Below, in pieces: positions 15,113 through 23,917 of a stretch of DNA of 34,829 nucleotides (position 1 is the stretch's first letter; each line of letters starts with the position of its first letter). Position numbers and translations under genes: made by a program. The notes beneath the pieces were generated by a model. It was not told the origin of the DNA, did no database searches, and saw only the letters and a program-made list of their open reading frames with translations. The stretch is from an uncultured Flavobacteriales bacterium (GTDB lineage Bacteria > Bacteroidota > Bacteroidia > Flavobacteriales > Flavobacteriaceae). Location of the stretch: the NCBI GenBank assembly GCA_913020155.1, contig CAJWBA010000021.1, forward strand, positions 1 through 34,829, in the 5' to 3' direction.

Positions 15113-15924
15113 TTAGAGTTAAATTGACCTATTGCTTTACGGATACTTTCATGCTGATTCAGAAGAGTAGAAGCAATCTCTGAAGAAACCGATAGTTGTT
15201 CTTGTATGATTTTAATTGCTCGTTTTTTTAACTTGGCATTGGTCATTTGCATGTCTATCATTTTGTTTCCGAGAACATGCCCTAGGCGAACCATTGTAGC
15301 GGTAGAGATCATGTTTAAAATCATTTTTTGTGCTGTTCCAGCTTTCATACGAGAGGATCCCGTAATAAATTCTGGCCCTACGATTACTTCAATAGGAAAG
15401 TCTGCAACTGCAGCTAGGGGACTGTTTTCATTGCAGCAAATACAAGCAGTAGGAATATTATTATTTTGGGCTTCTCGAAGAGCTTCAATAACATAAGGTG
15501 TAGTTCCAGAAGCTGCTATTCCAACAATGATGTCTTGGGTTGAAATTTTATAATCTTGCAAATCAATCCAACCCTGATTGGTGTTGTCTTCTGCATTCTC
15601 AACAGATTTGTAAACTGCTGTTTTACCACCAGCAAGGATTCCGATTACTTGATCAGGATCACTACCAAAGGTTGGGGGGCACTCTGAGGCATCCAAAATT
15701 CCCAGACGCCCACTGGTTCCAGCACCAATATAAAACAAACGACCGCCATTTTGAAGTTGGGCCACTGTTTTGATGATTATTTTTTCTATTTGAGGTAATA
15801 CACTATTTACAGCTTTAGAAACCTTTTGATCTTCTTGATGAATACCCTCTATCAATCCTTTAACGGACTTATCTTCCAGTTTGTCGTGTAAAGAGTCTTG
15901 TTCTGTTATTTTTATAAAAGCCAT
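15109..15924 (-). CDS. murQ: N-acetylmuramic acid 6-phosphate etherase
   Basis: MurQ removes the D-lactyl ether from MurNAc-6-phosphate to give GlcNAc-6-phosphate in peptidoglycan recycling. The 271-residue protein has a SIS sugar-phosphate fold: FYIGAGTSGRLGILDASECPPTFG, GGKTAVYKSVENAEDN, VGIAASGTTPYVIEAL, EVIVGPEFITGSSRMKAGTAQKMILN. The catalytic glutamate region (ASECPPTF) is intact. It is a little shorter than E. coli MurQ (298). A TACTT-AA-AAGTA palindrome lies immediately upstream (15925-15936), and the icd terminator lies farther upstream, so murQ starts its own unit with the small membrane gene. Confidence 0.94.
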   Translation of the reverse strand: MAFIKITEQDSLHDKLEDKSVKGLIEGIHQEDQKVSKAVNSVLPQIEKIIIKTVAQLQNGGRLFYIGAGTSGRLGILDASECPPTFGSDPDQVIGILAGGKTAVYKSVENAEDNTNQGWIDLQDYKISTQDIIVGIAASGTTPYVIEALREAQNNNIPTACICCNENSPLAAVADFPIEVIVGPEFITGSSRMKAGTAQKMILNMISTATMVRLGHVLGNKMIDMQMTNAKLKKRAIKIIQEQLSVSSEIASTLLNQHESIRKAIGQFNSK

Positions 15925-15959
15925 TACTTAAAAGTAGGCATATTTTTAGAACAAAGCAT

Positions 15960-15988
15960 AAAAAAACTTCTCATTAGAGAGTTTTTTT
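15960..15988 (-). terminator. terminator of icd
   Basis: An A-run with ACTTCTC, loop ATTA, and GAGAGT with a T-run form a stem with one bulged base, A/T-tracts on both sides, directly after the icd stop on the minus strand and before murQ. Confidence 0.7.
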
Positions 15989-15993
15989 ACAAA

Positions 15994-17220
15994 TTAAGAA
16001 AGTTTCTTGTCAAGATTTTCTTTGAGAGCTCCAAGAAAGCCAAGGGTAGTTAAATAATCTGTTTCTCTTAATGCAATTCCATGAATAAGAATTGCTAAAT
16101 CTTTGGTCATTTTTCCACTTTCAACAGTTTCTACACATACCTCTTCTAGAGTTTTGCAGAAATCAATCAATTCTTGATTGTTGTCTAGTTTTCCACGGTG
16201 GGCCAGACCACGTGTCCATGCAAAAATTGATGCGATTGGATTTGTTGAAGTTTCTTTACCCTTTTGGTGTTGTCTGTAGTGACGGGTTACTGTACCGTGA
16301 GCAGCTTCTGCTTCCATGGTTAATCCGTCAGGAGTAACAAGGGTAGAGGTCATCAATCCTAAAGATCCAAAACCTTGAGCAACTGTATCCGATTGAACGT
16401 CTCCATCGTAGTTTTTACATGCCCAAACAAATCCTCCATTCCATTTCATTGCGGCAGCAACCATGTCATCAATTAAGCGATGTTCGTAAGTAAGCCTCGC
16501 AGCTTCAAATCGCTCTTTAAATTCATTGTCAAATACTTCTTGAAAAATATCTTTAAAACGCCCATCATAAGCTTTCATGATTGTGTTTTTGGTAGAAAGA
16601 TACAAAGGCCATCCTTTGTCTAAGGCACGAATCATACAAGAACGAGCAAATCCATAGATCGAACTGTCGATATTATACATACTCATGGCTACTCCATTTT
16701 CTTCAAAATTGTATACTTCCCAAGTTTTGGCTTCACCTCCGTCTTCTGGAGTAAAAGTCATGGTCAGCTTACCTTTCCCATCAATGACAGTATCTGTAGC
16801 TTTGTATTGGTCACCAAAAGCATGACGCCCAATACAAATTGGCTTTGTCCATCCTTGGACATAACGAGGTACATTACTCATGATAATAGGCTCTCTAAAA
16901 ACAGTACCTCCAACAATGTTACGGATTGTTCCATTGGGTGAACGATACATTCTTTTCAAATGAAATTCAGTTACTCGATCTTCATCAGGAGTAATGGTAG
17001 CACATTTTACACCTACATTGTATTTTTTAATAGCCTCAGCAGCATCAACTGTTATTTGATCGTCAGTTTCATCACGTTTTTCAATTCCTAAATCGTAATA
17101 AAGCAACTCAACATCAATGTAGGGTAAGATCAATTTTTCTTTGATGAATTTCCAGATGATACGAGTCATTTCATCACCATCAATTTCTACTACTGGGTTT
17201 GCAACTTTTATTTTTGACAT
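15994..17220 (-). CDS. icd: NADP-dependent isocitrate dehydrogenase, eukaryotic-like type
   Basis: This enzyme oxidatively decarboxylates isocitrate to 2-oxoglutarate in the TCA cycle, making NADPH. The 408-residue protein matches the homodimeric type known from animal cytosol and mitochondria and from many Bacteroidota, not the E. coli type: [14 protein letters not shown] at the start, [15 protein letters not shown], the substrate-binding SPNGTIRNI loop, [49 protein letters not shown] and the [16 protein letters not shown] region. It is transcribed alone, between two terminators. Confidence 0.96.
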   Translation of the reverse strand: MSKIKVANPVVEIDGDEMTRIIWKFIKEKLILPYIDVELLYYDLGIEKRDETDDQITVDAAEAIKKYNVGVKCATITPDEDRVTEFHLKRMYRSPNGTIRNIVGGTVFREPIIMSNVPRYVQGWTKPICIGRHAFGDQYKATDTVIDGKGKLTMTFTPEDGGEAKTWEVYNFEENGVAMSMYNIDSSIYGFARSCMIRALDKGWPLYLSTKNTIMKAYDGRFKDIFQEVFDNEFKERFEAARLTYEHRLIDDMVAAAMKWNGGFVWACKNYDGDVQSDTVAQGFGSLGLMTSTLVTPDGLTMEAEAAHGTVTRHYRQHQKGKETSTNPIASIFAWTRGLAHRGKLDNNQELIDFCKTLEEVCVETVESGKMTKDLAILIHGIALRETDYLTTLGFLGALKENLDKKLS

Positions 17221-17289
17221 AGGATTTTTTTTAGGTTTTATATTGAGTTGGAGTTCTTTAGATAAAGATGTTTAAATTTAATTCATAAA

Positions 17290-17311
17290 AAAGGTCGCTG
17301 TTGCGACCTTT
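17290..17311 (-). terminator. terminator of rplS
   Basis: AAAGGTCGC-TGTT-GCGACCTTT forms a nine-pair GC-containing stem with a four-base loop. On the minus strand it is followed by a T-run, just after the rplS stop at 17318. Confidence 0.88.
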
Positions 17312-17317
17312 AAAATT

Positions 17318-17671
17318 TTACTTGTATTGACGTTCTTTAATACGTGCTTTTTTACCACGTAGTTCTCTAAAGTAATAGATTCGAGCTCTTCGAACGCTTC
17401 CATGTTTGTTAACTTCTATTTTTTGAAGTGCTGGTAGGTTACTAGGGAAGATACGTTCAACACCTATTTCTCCTGACATTTTTCTAATGGTAAAGGTTTT
17501 GGATAAACCTGTTCCTTTAATTTGAATAACTACACCTTTGTAAAACTGGGTTCTCACTTTTTCTCCTTCTCGGATTTCGTAATAAACGGTTATGGTGTCT
17601 CCAGCAGCAAATTCAGGGAACTCTTTTTTTTCGATGAATTGATCCTGAACAAAATTGATTAATTTTTCCAT
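17318..17671 (-). CDS. rplS: 50S ribosomal protein L19
   Basis: L19 lies at the 30S-50S interface. The 117-residue protein has the family's length and motifs: FAAGDTITVYYEIREGEK, RTQFYKGVVIQIKGTGLSKTFTIRK, GVERIFPSNLP, and the end SVRRARIYYFRELRGKKARIKE. It lies downstream of trmD as in the classic rpsP-rimM-trmD-rplS cluster, but a frameshifted lipoprotein gene separates them and rplS has its own -7 box about 65 bases before its ATG. A strong terminator follows. Confidence 0.97.
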   Translation of the reverse strand: MEKLINFVQDQFIEKKEFPEFAAGDTITVYYEIREGEKVRTQFYKGVVIQIKGTGLSKTFTIRKMSGEIGVERIFPSNLPALQKIEVNKHGSVRRARIYYFRELRGKKARIKERQYK

Positions 17672-17736
17672 TATGTTTACTTAAAGTTTTTGACAAGCAA
17701 CATGCACGATTTTCGTCAGAGGTTATATTGCGAGTG

Positions 17737-17744
17737 CAAAAATA
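17737..17744 (-). promoter_or_regulatory. -7 promoter box for rplS
   Basis: The minus strand reads TATTTTTG, matching TAnnTTTG, giving a leader of about 60 bases, long for this window. No -33 TTTG at proper spacing is seen. Confidence 0.45.
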
Positions 17745-17784
17745 CCAAATATTTTATTTTTTTGTTCTTTTTTGCAATAAAATT

Positions 17785-18156
17785 TTAAAAAACCCTTTTT
17801 TCAAAAATTGATAACTTCCAAATCATTTTTTTTATTATGTCAGAACCGTCTGAAGAGAAAGTTTGAGGTGTTTTTCGAATTTGATTTCCGAGTATTTCAA
17901 CAAAATCGATGTGTTTATTAATTCCTTCTTTCATTGAAAAACTGTTGTCTAGGATGGGGTAGAACAAATCAGTTTTACCAGATCCTTCAAAACGAAAAGT
18001 ATCTCTATTTGAAATCCGTATGCTGAAAAAATCATCTCGAACAGCTGGGGATTTCAACTGTACTAATTCGGAGTTATAGGGTACACATTTTTTCAGTGGC
18101 ATCGGATTTGTCACAACAAGTCAAGAAAAACAGTAAAATCAGATAATGTATTTCAT
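17785..18156 (-). pseudogene. small lipoprotein gene broken by two frameshifts
   Basis: An ATG (18156-18154) begins M-K-Y-I and hits TGA two codons later. The +1 frame from 18142 continues as a lipoprotein signal, LILLFFLTCCDKSDATEK, with Cys at 18118 and 18115, then ends after a six-A run (18088-18093). The ATG frame is open again from there: KCVPYNSELVQLKSPAV, DDFFSIRISNRDTFRF, down to the stop at 17785. One lost base near 18143 and one extra A would give a continuous lipoprotein of about 124 residues with no family I recognise. Without repair, only a signal-less 109-residue product from GTG 18114, or a shorter one from ATG 18102, could be made. It may be a true pseudogene, a slippage-controlled gene or an assembly error. 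It lies between trmD and rplS. Confidence 0.6.
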
Positions 18157-18186
18157 TATTTACGACTTTTGAGAGTTCTTGTTAAA

Positions 18187-18864
18187 TTAGTCGTTCAGAA
18201 GGTCAGGTCGCAAACGCTTAGTTCGTTTAAAAGCTTGTTCCTCTCTCCATTGTTCAACTTTTGGCATGTTTCCAGAGGTAAGAATAGGAGGAACTTCCCA
18301 ACCTTTGTAATTTGCTGGACGAGTGTAAATGGGAGGAGCCAGAAGATTATCTTGGTAACTGTCGCTAAGTGCAGACGATTCGTCTCCTAAAACTCCAGGG
18401 ATTAGTCGAATGATGCTGTCACAAAAAACAGCCGCAGCAAGTTCTCCTCCTGATAAGACAAAATCTCCAATGGAAATTTCTCTTGTGATGAAATGGTCTC
18501 TTACCCTTTGATCTACCCCTTTGTAATGACCACAAAGAATAATTATATTCTCTTTTAGAGAACATTCATTTGAAATCTTTTGATTCAATTGTTTCCCGTC
18601 GGGAGTCATGTAAATGATGTCATCGTATTTACGATCTTCTCTAAGTTTTGATATACATTTATCAATGGGCTCAATCATCATTACCATGCCAGCTCCACCT
18701 CCAAAAGGGGCATCATCAACCTGTTTGTATTTTGTTGTTGTGTAATATCTTAAGTTATGAAAAAAAACGTTTACTTTTTTACCCTCAATGGCACGCTTAA
18801 CAATTGAAACCTCAAAAGGACTTTTTAGAAGTTCAGGAAAAAGAGTAATAATATCAATGCGCAT
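18187..18864 (-). CDS. trmD: tRNA (guanine37-N1)-methyltransferase
   Basis: TrmD methylates G37 of tRNAs that read CNN codons, preventing frameshifts. The 225-residue protein starts [13 protein letters not shown], shows [33 protein letters not shown], the knot segment [16 protein letters not shown] with the SAM-binding loop, and [18 protein letters not shown] followed by [13 protein letters not shown]. The conserved Asp and Arg residues of the active site are present. It is followed 30 bases later by the broken lipoprotein gene and then rplS. No rimM or rpsP lies upstream; htrA is there instead. Confidence 0.96.
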   Translation of the reverse strand: MRIDIITLFPELLKSPFEVSIVKRAIEGKKVNVFFHNLRYYTTTKYKQVDDAPFGGGAGMVMMIEPIDKCISKLREDRKYDDIIYMTPDGKQLNQKISNECSLKENIIILCGHYKGVDQRVRDHFITREISIGDFVLSGGELAAAVFCDSIIRLIPGVLGDESSALSDSYQDNLLAPPIYTRPANYKGWEVPPILTSGNMPKVEQWREEQAFKRTKRLRPDLLND

Positions 18865-18941
18865 GATTGTGTTTTAGAAAACAAAGATGCAATTTTTAAT
18901 TTTTTTCGAGTAATTTTTTTCTACAGCATCAAGAAAAAGGC

Positions 18942-20306
18942 TTATTTTCGGAAAGAAATCCGTTCTTTCTCTCCCTCTGAATTTAGGTATTCAATATTAC
19001 GTATGTTATTGAAATTATACTGTCTTAAATCGTCAATAGAGTACAAGGGATTATCGTTAACCTCAAGAAGTACAGATTCTGGGTTTAGTTCTGACATGTA
19101 ATCTCCTGAATCTAATATACGTAAACCATATTTCAAATTCATTTTCTCTTTTTCTTCTTTACTGATGTTCTGCAAAGTCATTCGGAGAAAATTTATTTGA
19201 TTGATCACATTCAAAGTTATCACGGTATTATTAACCTTGCCATTTCTGTAGTATTCTACAGTAACTTTATCTCCAGGATGTTTACTTTCAAGATAACCGG
19301 TCAGATCTGAAAAACTTTTGATTTTAATGTCATCTACTACAGTGATGATATCCTCTTCTTTTAAACCAGCTATTTCTGCACCCATACCTTTTTGAATGTC
19401 AATAATGAATACTCCTTCTAATACATCTAAACCTTCAGAATTCACTAAGTCTGGAGTTACAGGTGTTCCAAAAATACCAATCAATCCTTTTTGAACACTT
19501 CCATATTCTACTAGATCTTCAAAAACTTTTCGAGCAATATTACTTGGAACAGCAAAGGAGTATCCTTGAAATCCACCACTCATTGAGCTAATAGCCGTAT
19601 TTATTCCTATAAGTTCCCCCTTTGTATTAACCAAAGCCCCACCACTATTTCCCATGTTTACTGCGGCATCAGTTTGAATGAAAGATTGATTTGTTCGATC
19701 TTCTTTATTTAAATCTCTAGATTTTGCACTAATAATCCCTGCAGTTACCGTAGAATTTAAATTAAATGGATTTCCAATAGCTAATACCCATTCCCCAATT
19801 TTAGCTTGATCAGAGTCGCCAAAATAAAGATAAGGAAGCGGTTTATCAGTTTCTATTTTTAAAACAGCGATGTCTGTGGTTGGGTCAGTTGCAATCAGAG
19901 TAGCTTGAAAACGTTTATTGTCATTAGTTGTGATTTCAAGAGTTGTGGCATTTTCAATTACATGATTGTTTGTCATGATGTAGCCATCTGGAGACACTAT
20001 TACTCCAGATCCAGTACCAACACGTGGACGACTATCTACTCCCAAGAAATAATTCAAATAATCGTTTCCGGAATTACTTTTTGAAGTATTTTTAACGTGA
20101 ACTACAGCCTCAATGCTCTTGTTTGCTGCAACTATAAAATCTGATGGAGCGATTGAAGTACTTTCAATATTCGATGAAAAGGTTACAGGGATTAAAGAGG
20201 TCGATTCATATTCAATTGGCTTTGTATCATAAAACGAAATGAATAACATTATCGTAAATCCTGAACTAATTAAAGAAACTAAACTGAGTTTTAAGATTGT
20301 TTTCAT
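18942..20306 (-). CDS. HtrA/DegP-type periplasmic serine protease
   Basis: This 454-residue S1C protease handles misfolded envelope proteins. An N-terminal hydrophobic segment (about 5-26) serves as signal or anchor. The trypsin-like domain has His115 in MTNNHVIENA, Asp145 in DPTTDIAVLK and Ser221 in GNSGGALVN, so the triad is complete. A first PDZ domain follows (about 270-365: GLIGIFGTPVTPDL, GAEIAGLKEEDIITVVDD, YRNGKV), then a degenerate second PDZ region to the end (LRILDSGDYM, SVLLEVNDNPLYSIDDL). The length fits flavobacterial DegQ-like proteins. It is divergent from dapF across a 110-base gap containing a GTGTTTTTAA direct repeat. Confidence 0.93.
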   Translation of the reverse strand: MKTILKLSLVSLISSGFTIMLFISFYDTKPIEYESTSLIPVTFSSNIESTSIAPSDFIVAANKSIEAVVHVKNTSKSNSGNDYLNYFLGVDSRPRVGTGSGVIVSPDGYIMTNNHVIENATTLEITTNDNKRFQATLIATDPTTDIAVLKIETDKPLPYLYFGDSDQAKIGEWVLAIGNPFNLNSTVTAGIISAKSRDLNKEDRTNQSFIQTDAAVNMGNSGGALVNTKGELIGINTAISSMSGGFQGYSFAVPSNIARKVFEDLVEYGSVQKGLIGIFGTPVTPDLVNSEGLDVLEGVFIIDIQKGMGAEIAGLKEEDIITVVDDIKIKSFSDLTGYLESKHPGDKVTVEYYRNGKVNNTVITLNVINQINFLRMTLQNISKEEKEKMNLKYGLRILDSGDYMSELNPESVLLEVNDNPLYSIDDLRQYNFNNIRNIEYLNSEGEKERISFRK

Positions 20307-20336
20307 AAGATTTTATTTTGACATAAAATTATAAAA

Positions 20337-20374
20337 GTGTTTTTAAGGTCTCAAGAGGTTTAACGTGTTTTTAA
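20337..20374. repeat. 10-base direct repeat in the htrA-dapF divergent gap
   Basis: GTGTTTTTAA occurs at 20337-20346 and again at 20365-20374, 28 bases apart. The rest of the gap is AT-rich. It could be a tandem regulator site, but low complexity makes chance plausible. Confidence 0.3.
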
Positions 20375-20400
20375 CATCAATTTTTACAAAAAATATTGTG

Positions 20401-20408
20401 TAAATTTG
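20401..20408 (+). promoter_or_regulatory. -7 promoter box for dapF
   Basis: TAAATTTG matches TAnnTTTG and ends 8 bases before the ATG at 20417, giving a leader of about five bases. It overlaps the in-frame TTG at 20396, so that codon is not the start. Confidence 0.55.
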
Positions 20409-20416
20409 CAAATCAT

Positions 20417-21196
20417 ATGAAACAGGATTTTTTTAAATATCAAGGAACAGGGAATGATTTTATTTTGATAGACGATCGTTCTAATACCTTTCCGAAGGAG
20501 AATATTTCGTTGATCAAGCGACTTTGCGATCGAAGATTTGGAATTGGATCAGATGGTTTTATTTTATTGAAAAATTCTTCTGTCAGCGATTTTAAAATGA
20601 TTTATTTCAATGCAAATGGGAATTTAGGTTCCTTGTGTGGTAACGGAGCTCGATGCACTGTAGCTTTTGCTAAATACCTCGGGTGTATTTCTGATAATAC
20701 AACATTTGAGGCTTCTGATGGACTTCATTATGCACGAATTGAGTCCGGTATTATCTCCTTACAAATGCATGATGTATTTAATATTAAAAATTTTAAAACA
20801 CACAGTTTTTTGGATACGGGCTCTCCTCACCATGTTCAAATGGTAAACGATTTGAAACAATACAATGTTTATGAAAGTGGAAAACGAATTCGTGAGGGAA
20901 AACCTTATTATGAAGCTGGATCTAATGTTAATTTTGTTGAGCAAATCTCAGAAAATAAGTTTGCAATAAGAACCTACGAACGCGGGGTTGAAGACGAAAC
21001 ACTTTCATGCGGCACTGGTGCTACAGCAGCTGCTTTAGCCATGCATTTCAACAAAAAAACAGCAGTAAATCAAGTTGTTATTGAGGTTGAAGGTGGAACC
21101 TTGGAGATTGAGTTTGAACCCACAAAAAAGGGTTACCAAAATATTTTTCTTTCCGGTCCTGCTGAGCAAGTATATTCAGGAACTTTAATTTTTTGA
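20417..21196 (+). CDS. dapF: diaminopimelate epimerase
   Basis: DapF turns LL-diaminopimelate into the meso form, for lysine and for peptidoglycan cross-links. With ATG 20417 the protein has 259 residues. Both catalytic cysteines are present: Cys74 in CGNGARC and the one in LSCGTGATA near residue 203. The N-terminal FFKYQGTGNDFILIDD and the mid-part SPHHVQMV and GSNVNFVEQ are typical. The downstream acetyltransferase gene overlaps its stop by four bases (TTGA), and mltG follows, so dapF probably heads a three-gene unit. Confidence 0.95.
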   Translation: MKQDFFKYQGTGNDFILIDDRSNTFPKENISLIKRLCDRRFGIGSDGFILLKNSSVSDFKMIYFNANGNLGSLCGNGARCTVAFAKYLGCISDNTTFEASDGLHYARIESGIISLQMHDVFNIKNFKTHSFLDTGSPHHVQMVNDLKQYNVYESGKRIREGKPYYEAGSNVNFVEQISENKFAIRTYERGVEDETLSCGTGATAAALAMHFNKKTAVNQVVIEVEGGTLEIEFEPTKKGYQNIFLSGPAEQVYSGTLIF

Positions 21197-21708
21197 ATTT
21201 GAATCCAACTTTGAGTCTACGGTCCTTAGTACCTAATGATATTGATTTTTTATTTAAGATAGAGAATGATGAAAATTTGTGGAAGTATTCTAACACAAAA
21301 AAGTCTTATTCTAGGTCAGTTTTACGAGATCACATAGAAAATTCAAAAGAAGATATTTTTACAGCTAAACAGCAACGTTTTGTTTTAATTGATGCCGAAA
21401 GTAATATTTATGGCTTGATTGATCTATTTGATTATGATCATCAGAATTCAACAGCGAGTATAGGTATTGTAATTGCTGGTGAGTGGAGGAGAAAGGGGTA
21501 TGCTAAAATAGGTTTAAAATTACTTCAAAAATATGCGGTTAAACAATTAAATTTGCTCCAACTTTATGCCTGTGTTAGCATAGATAACGAACCAAGTCGA
21601 GCTTTATTTAGAGCAGCTGGCTTTAAAGAAAAAACAAATAAAATGAAAAAAAATCAAGAAAGTGAACACACTGATATGATATTACTTCAAAAAAAAATAA
21701 ATGCATAG
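21193..21708 (+). CDS. GNAT-family N-acetyltransferase (RimJ-like)
   Basis: This is a 171-residue acetyltransferase with the acetyl-CoA pyrophosphate loop AGEWRRKGYAKIGLKLL and the downstream NEPSRALFRAAGFKEK motif. The start LSLRSLVPNDIDFLFKIEND and the strand-rich middle resemble RimJ/RimL and SpeG-type acetyltransferases that act on protein N-termini or polyamines; the substrate cannot be told. The start is TTG, overlapping the dapF stop; TTG 21199 is an alternative. No ATG exists in the first 90 codons. Its stop overlaps the mltG start by eight bases, so it is translated with dapF and mltG. Confidence 0.85.
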   Translation: MNLNPTLSLRSLVPNDIDFLFKIENDENLWKYSNTKKSYSRSVLRDHIENSKEDIFTAKQQRFVLIDAESNIYGLIDLFDYDHQNSTASIGIVIAGEWRRKGYAKIGLKLLQKYAVKQLNLLQLYACVSIDNEPSRALFRAAGFKEKTNKMKKNQESEHTDMILLQKKINA

Positions 21709-22744
21709 AAAAAGAATAATCACCTTTATTGTAATCGTTGGAATGAGTATTGGTTTATATTTCACCTATTCTTTTTACCGAGTTTTTTTTAAACCAAATA
21801 CTACATTTTCCAATGAAGAATCGTATGTGTTTATTGAAAATAATTTTTGTTTTCTTGATGTTGTAAGAGAATTGGAAGATTTACTGATTTCAGCGGATGA
21901 CTTTAAAATTGCGGCACAAAAAAAAGGCTATAATTTAAGAGTCAAAGGAGGTAAGTTTGTTTTGAAAAAAGGGTTAAATAACCATGAAATAGTAAATGTT
22001 TTAAGAGGTAAAAGTACACCCGTTAGACTCATATTTAACAACCACGAAAGGTTAGAAAATTTGGCTGGAAGAGTTGCACAACAAATTGCTCCAGACAGCT
22101 TGTCACTATTAAATACTTTTCGAGATGCTAAATTTCTCAAGTTAAATGGTTTTAATGAAAAGTCTGCACTTTCAATGTATCTTCCAAATTCATACGATTT
22201 TTTTTGGAACATTAGCCCTGAAGGTTTTAGGGATAGAATATTAAAAGAGTACAAACGTTTTTGGAACTCAGAACGAATAGAAAAGGCTAAAGAATTAGAC
22301 CTTAGTCCGATTGAAGTGATTTCTTTGGCAGCGATTGTTCAAAAAGAAACGGCAAAGGTCGATGAACGAAAAAAAATTGCTGGAGTTTACCTCAATCGTC
22401 TAAAAAAAAGAATGCATTTGGATGCAGACCCAACTGTTGTTTATTCCTTAAAGGAAAAATATCAAAATTATGATACTATAATTAGAAGAGTTTTAAGAAA
22501 AGATTTAAAAATAGTTTCTCCTTACAATACATACAAAAATAAAGGTATTCCACCGGGACCAATTACTATGCCCGATTTTTCATCCATAAAAGCTGTTTTG
22601 AATCCCGAAAAACATAATTATTTATATTTTGTTGCTAACCCAAAAGAACCGGGTTACCACACCTTTTCCAGAACGTACAGAACCCATATTCGAAACAGTA
22701 AAGTTTATCACAGATGGATCAATAGTCAAAGACTATATCGTTAG
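21701..22744 (+). CDS. mltG: endolytic murein transglycosylase
   Basis: MltG cuts nascent glycan strands inside the chain and sets their length. The 347-residue protein has one N-terminal membrane helix (about 5-27), a LysM-like part, and the YceG domain with the catalytic Glu in IVQKETAKVDERKKIAGVYLNRL, then LDADPTVVYSL and the closing SPYNTYKNKGIPPGPI and YFVANP motifs. The end overlaps the convergent methyltransferase gene by 12 bases. Co-location with dapF puts two peptidoglycan genes in one unit. Confidence 0.94.
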   Translation: MHRKRIITFIVIVGMSIGLYFTYSFYRVFFKPNTTFSNEESYVFIENNFCFLDVVRELEDLLISADDFKIAAQKKGYNLRVKGGKFVLKKGLNNHEIVNVLRGKSTPVRLIFNNHERLENLAGRVAQQIAPDSLSLLNTFRDAKFLKLNGFNEKSALSMYLPNSYDFFWNISPEGFRDRILKEYKRFWNSERIEKAKELDLSPIEVISLAAIVQKETAKVDERKKIAGVYLNRLKKRMHLDADPTVVYSLKEKYQNYDTIIRRVLRKDLKIVSPYNTYKNKGIPPGPITMPDFSSIKAVLNPEKHNYLYFVANPKEPGYHTFSRTYRTHIRNSKVYHRWINSQRLYR

Positions 22745-23476
22745 AGGGTCTTTGCTAATAATAAAAATCGCTGGTCTTTTATGCAGGGATATTTTTAATT
22801 TTTTCCACTCTCTTATAGAATGTGTTTTTATGTATTCTGTTGGAAGTGTGAGGTCACAAGCTATGCAAACTTCAGTATTCCGATCAAGGGTTTTAAGTAA
22901 ATCAGAAAACAACTGATCATTTCTGTAAGGGGTTTCTATGAAAAGTTGTGACTGATTGTAGTCAAAAGATTTTTTTTCTAAGCTCTTTATGTCTTTTTTT
23001 CGTTTTAACTTATCAATAGGTAGATATCCATTGAAAGCAAAATTTTGACCATTTAGCCCTGAGCTTATTAGCGCCAATAGAATAGAGGAAGGACCTACCA
23101 AAGGTCGGACAATAAGATTTTTGCGATGAGCCATTTTTACAATTTCAGCTCCTGGGTCTGCAATTCCTGGACATCCTGCGTCAGAAATCACCCCCATTGA
23201 ACCCCCCTCTTTTATAGGGTCGAGGTAGGTTAAGATTTCCTCGGGTGAGGTGAATTTATTTAAGGTGTAAAGATGAAGACTTCCTTGATCTTTTCTTGGA
23301 CAAATCCTTTTAATAAAACGCCGAGCATCCTTTTCATTTTCAACAATAAAGTGGTCTATGTCCTCAATTACCTTTCTTACTGTCAATGGGAGTACTTCCA
23401 TAGGAGCATTCTCGCCTAATGGAGATGGAATTAAATACAAAATTCCCTGGTTAGAGGGTTCTTCTATTGTTTCCAT
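22733..23476 (-). CDS. RsmI-like SAM-dependent methyltransferase (tetrapyrrole methylase fold)
   Basis: This 247-residue protein has the TP-methylase fold. LYLIPSPLGE stands where RsmI has a similar LY.V.TPIGN, and the SAM-pocket motif SDAGCPGIADPG is close to RsmI's SDAGTPGISDPG. PLVGPSSILLALISSGLNGQ and the LFIETPYRN strand also fit. RsmI 2'-O-methylates C1402 of 16S rRNA, but this subgroup is distinct from true RsmI and I do not know its target. The ATG at 23476 overlaps the phosphatase gene by 13 bases, so it is co-translated with it. Its end overlaps mltG on the other strand. Confidence 0.85.
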   Translation of the reverse strand: METIEEPSNQGILYLIPSPLGENAPMEVLPLTVRKVIEDIDHFIVENEKDARRFIKRICPRKDQGSLHLYTLNKFTSPEEILTYLDPIKEGGSMGVISDAGCPGIADPGAEIVKMAHRKNLIVRPLVGPSSILLALISSGLNGQNFAFNGYLPIDKLKRKKDIKSLEKKSFDYNQSQLFIETPYRNDQLFSDLLKTLDRNTEVCIACDLTLPTEYIKTHSIREWKKLKISLHKRPAIFIISKDPLTI

Positions 23477-23907
23477 GAATCTAAAATATCTTTTGAGGCT
23501 TTTTCAATTTTGTTATAAACAATTTCGAAACCTTGATCACCACCGTAATAAGGGTCTTCAACCTCTTCGTTTATCAATAACAATTTTACCTTATTACTCT
23601 CTGTCTCAGATTGTGATAACTTTAAAACATTTCTTAGATTTTGCCGATCCATTGCAAAAATATGGTCAAATAAATCAAAATCTGATCTGGTAAATTGTCT
23701 TGCTCGTTGATTGCTGATGTCAATGCCCTGATTCATAGCGAGTTTGATACTTCTTGGGTCAGGGGGGTTTCCAATATGGTAACTAGCTGTACCAGCAGAA
23801 TCAACAGTAATAGAAAATTCTTTTGAGAGATGTTCAAAAATCCCGTGAGCCAAAGGAGACCTACAAATATTCCCTAGGCAAACCATAAGAACATTTCCTT
23901 TCACCAT
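23464..23907 (-). CDS. low-molecular-weight protein tyrosine phosphatase
   Basis: This 147-residue cytoplasmic phosphatase removes phosphate from tyrosine residues or arginine-phosphate in relatives. The signature CLGNICRS (Cys10, Arg16) is right after the first strand, AGTASYHIGNPPDPRS follows, and the general acid Asp lies in EVEDPYYGGDQGF. ATG 23907 was chosen over TTG 23910. The gene lies 10 bases after the dnaA stop and overlaps the methylase gene. No tyrosine kinase gene is in this window, so its partner is unknown. Confidence 0.93.
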   Translation of the reverse strand: MVKGNVLMVCLGNICRSPLAHGIFEHLSKEFSITVDSAGTASYHIGNPPDPRSIKLAMNQGIDISNQRARQFTRSDFDLFDHIFAMDRQNLRNVLKLSQSETESNKVKLLLINEEVEDPYYGGDQGFEIVYNKIEKASKDILDSWKQ

Positions 23908-23917
23908 CAATCACAAC

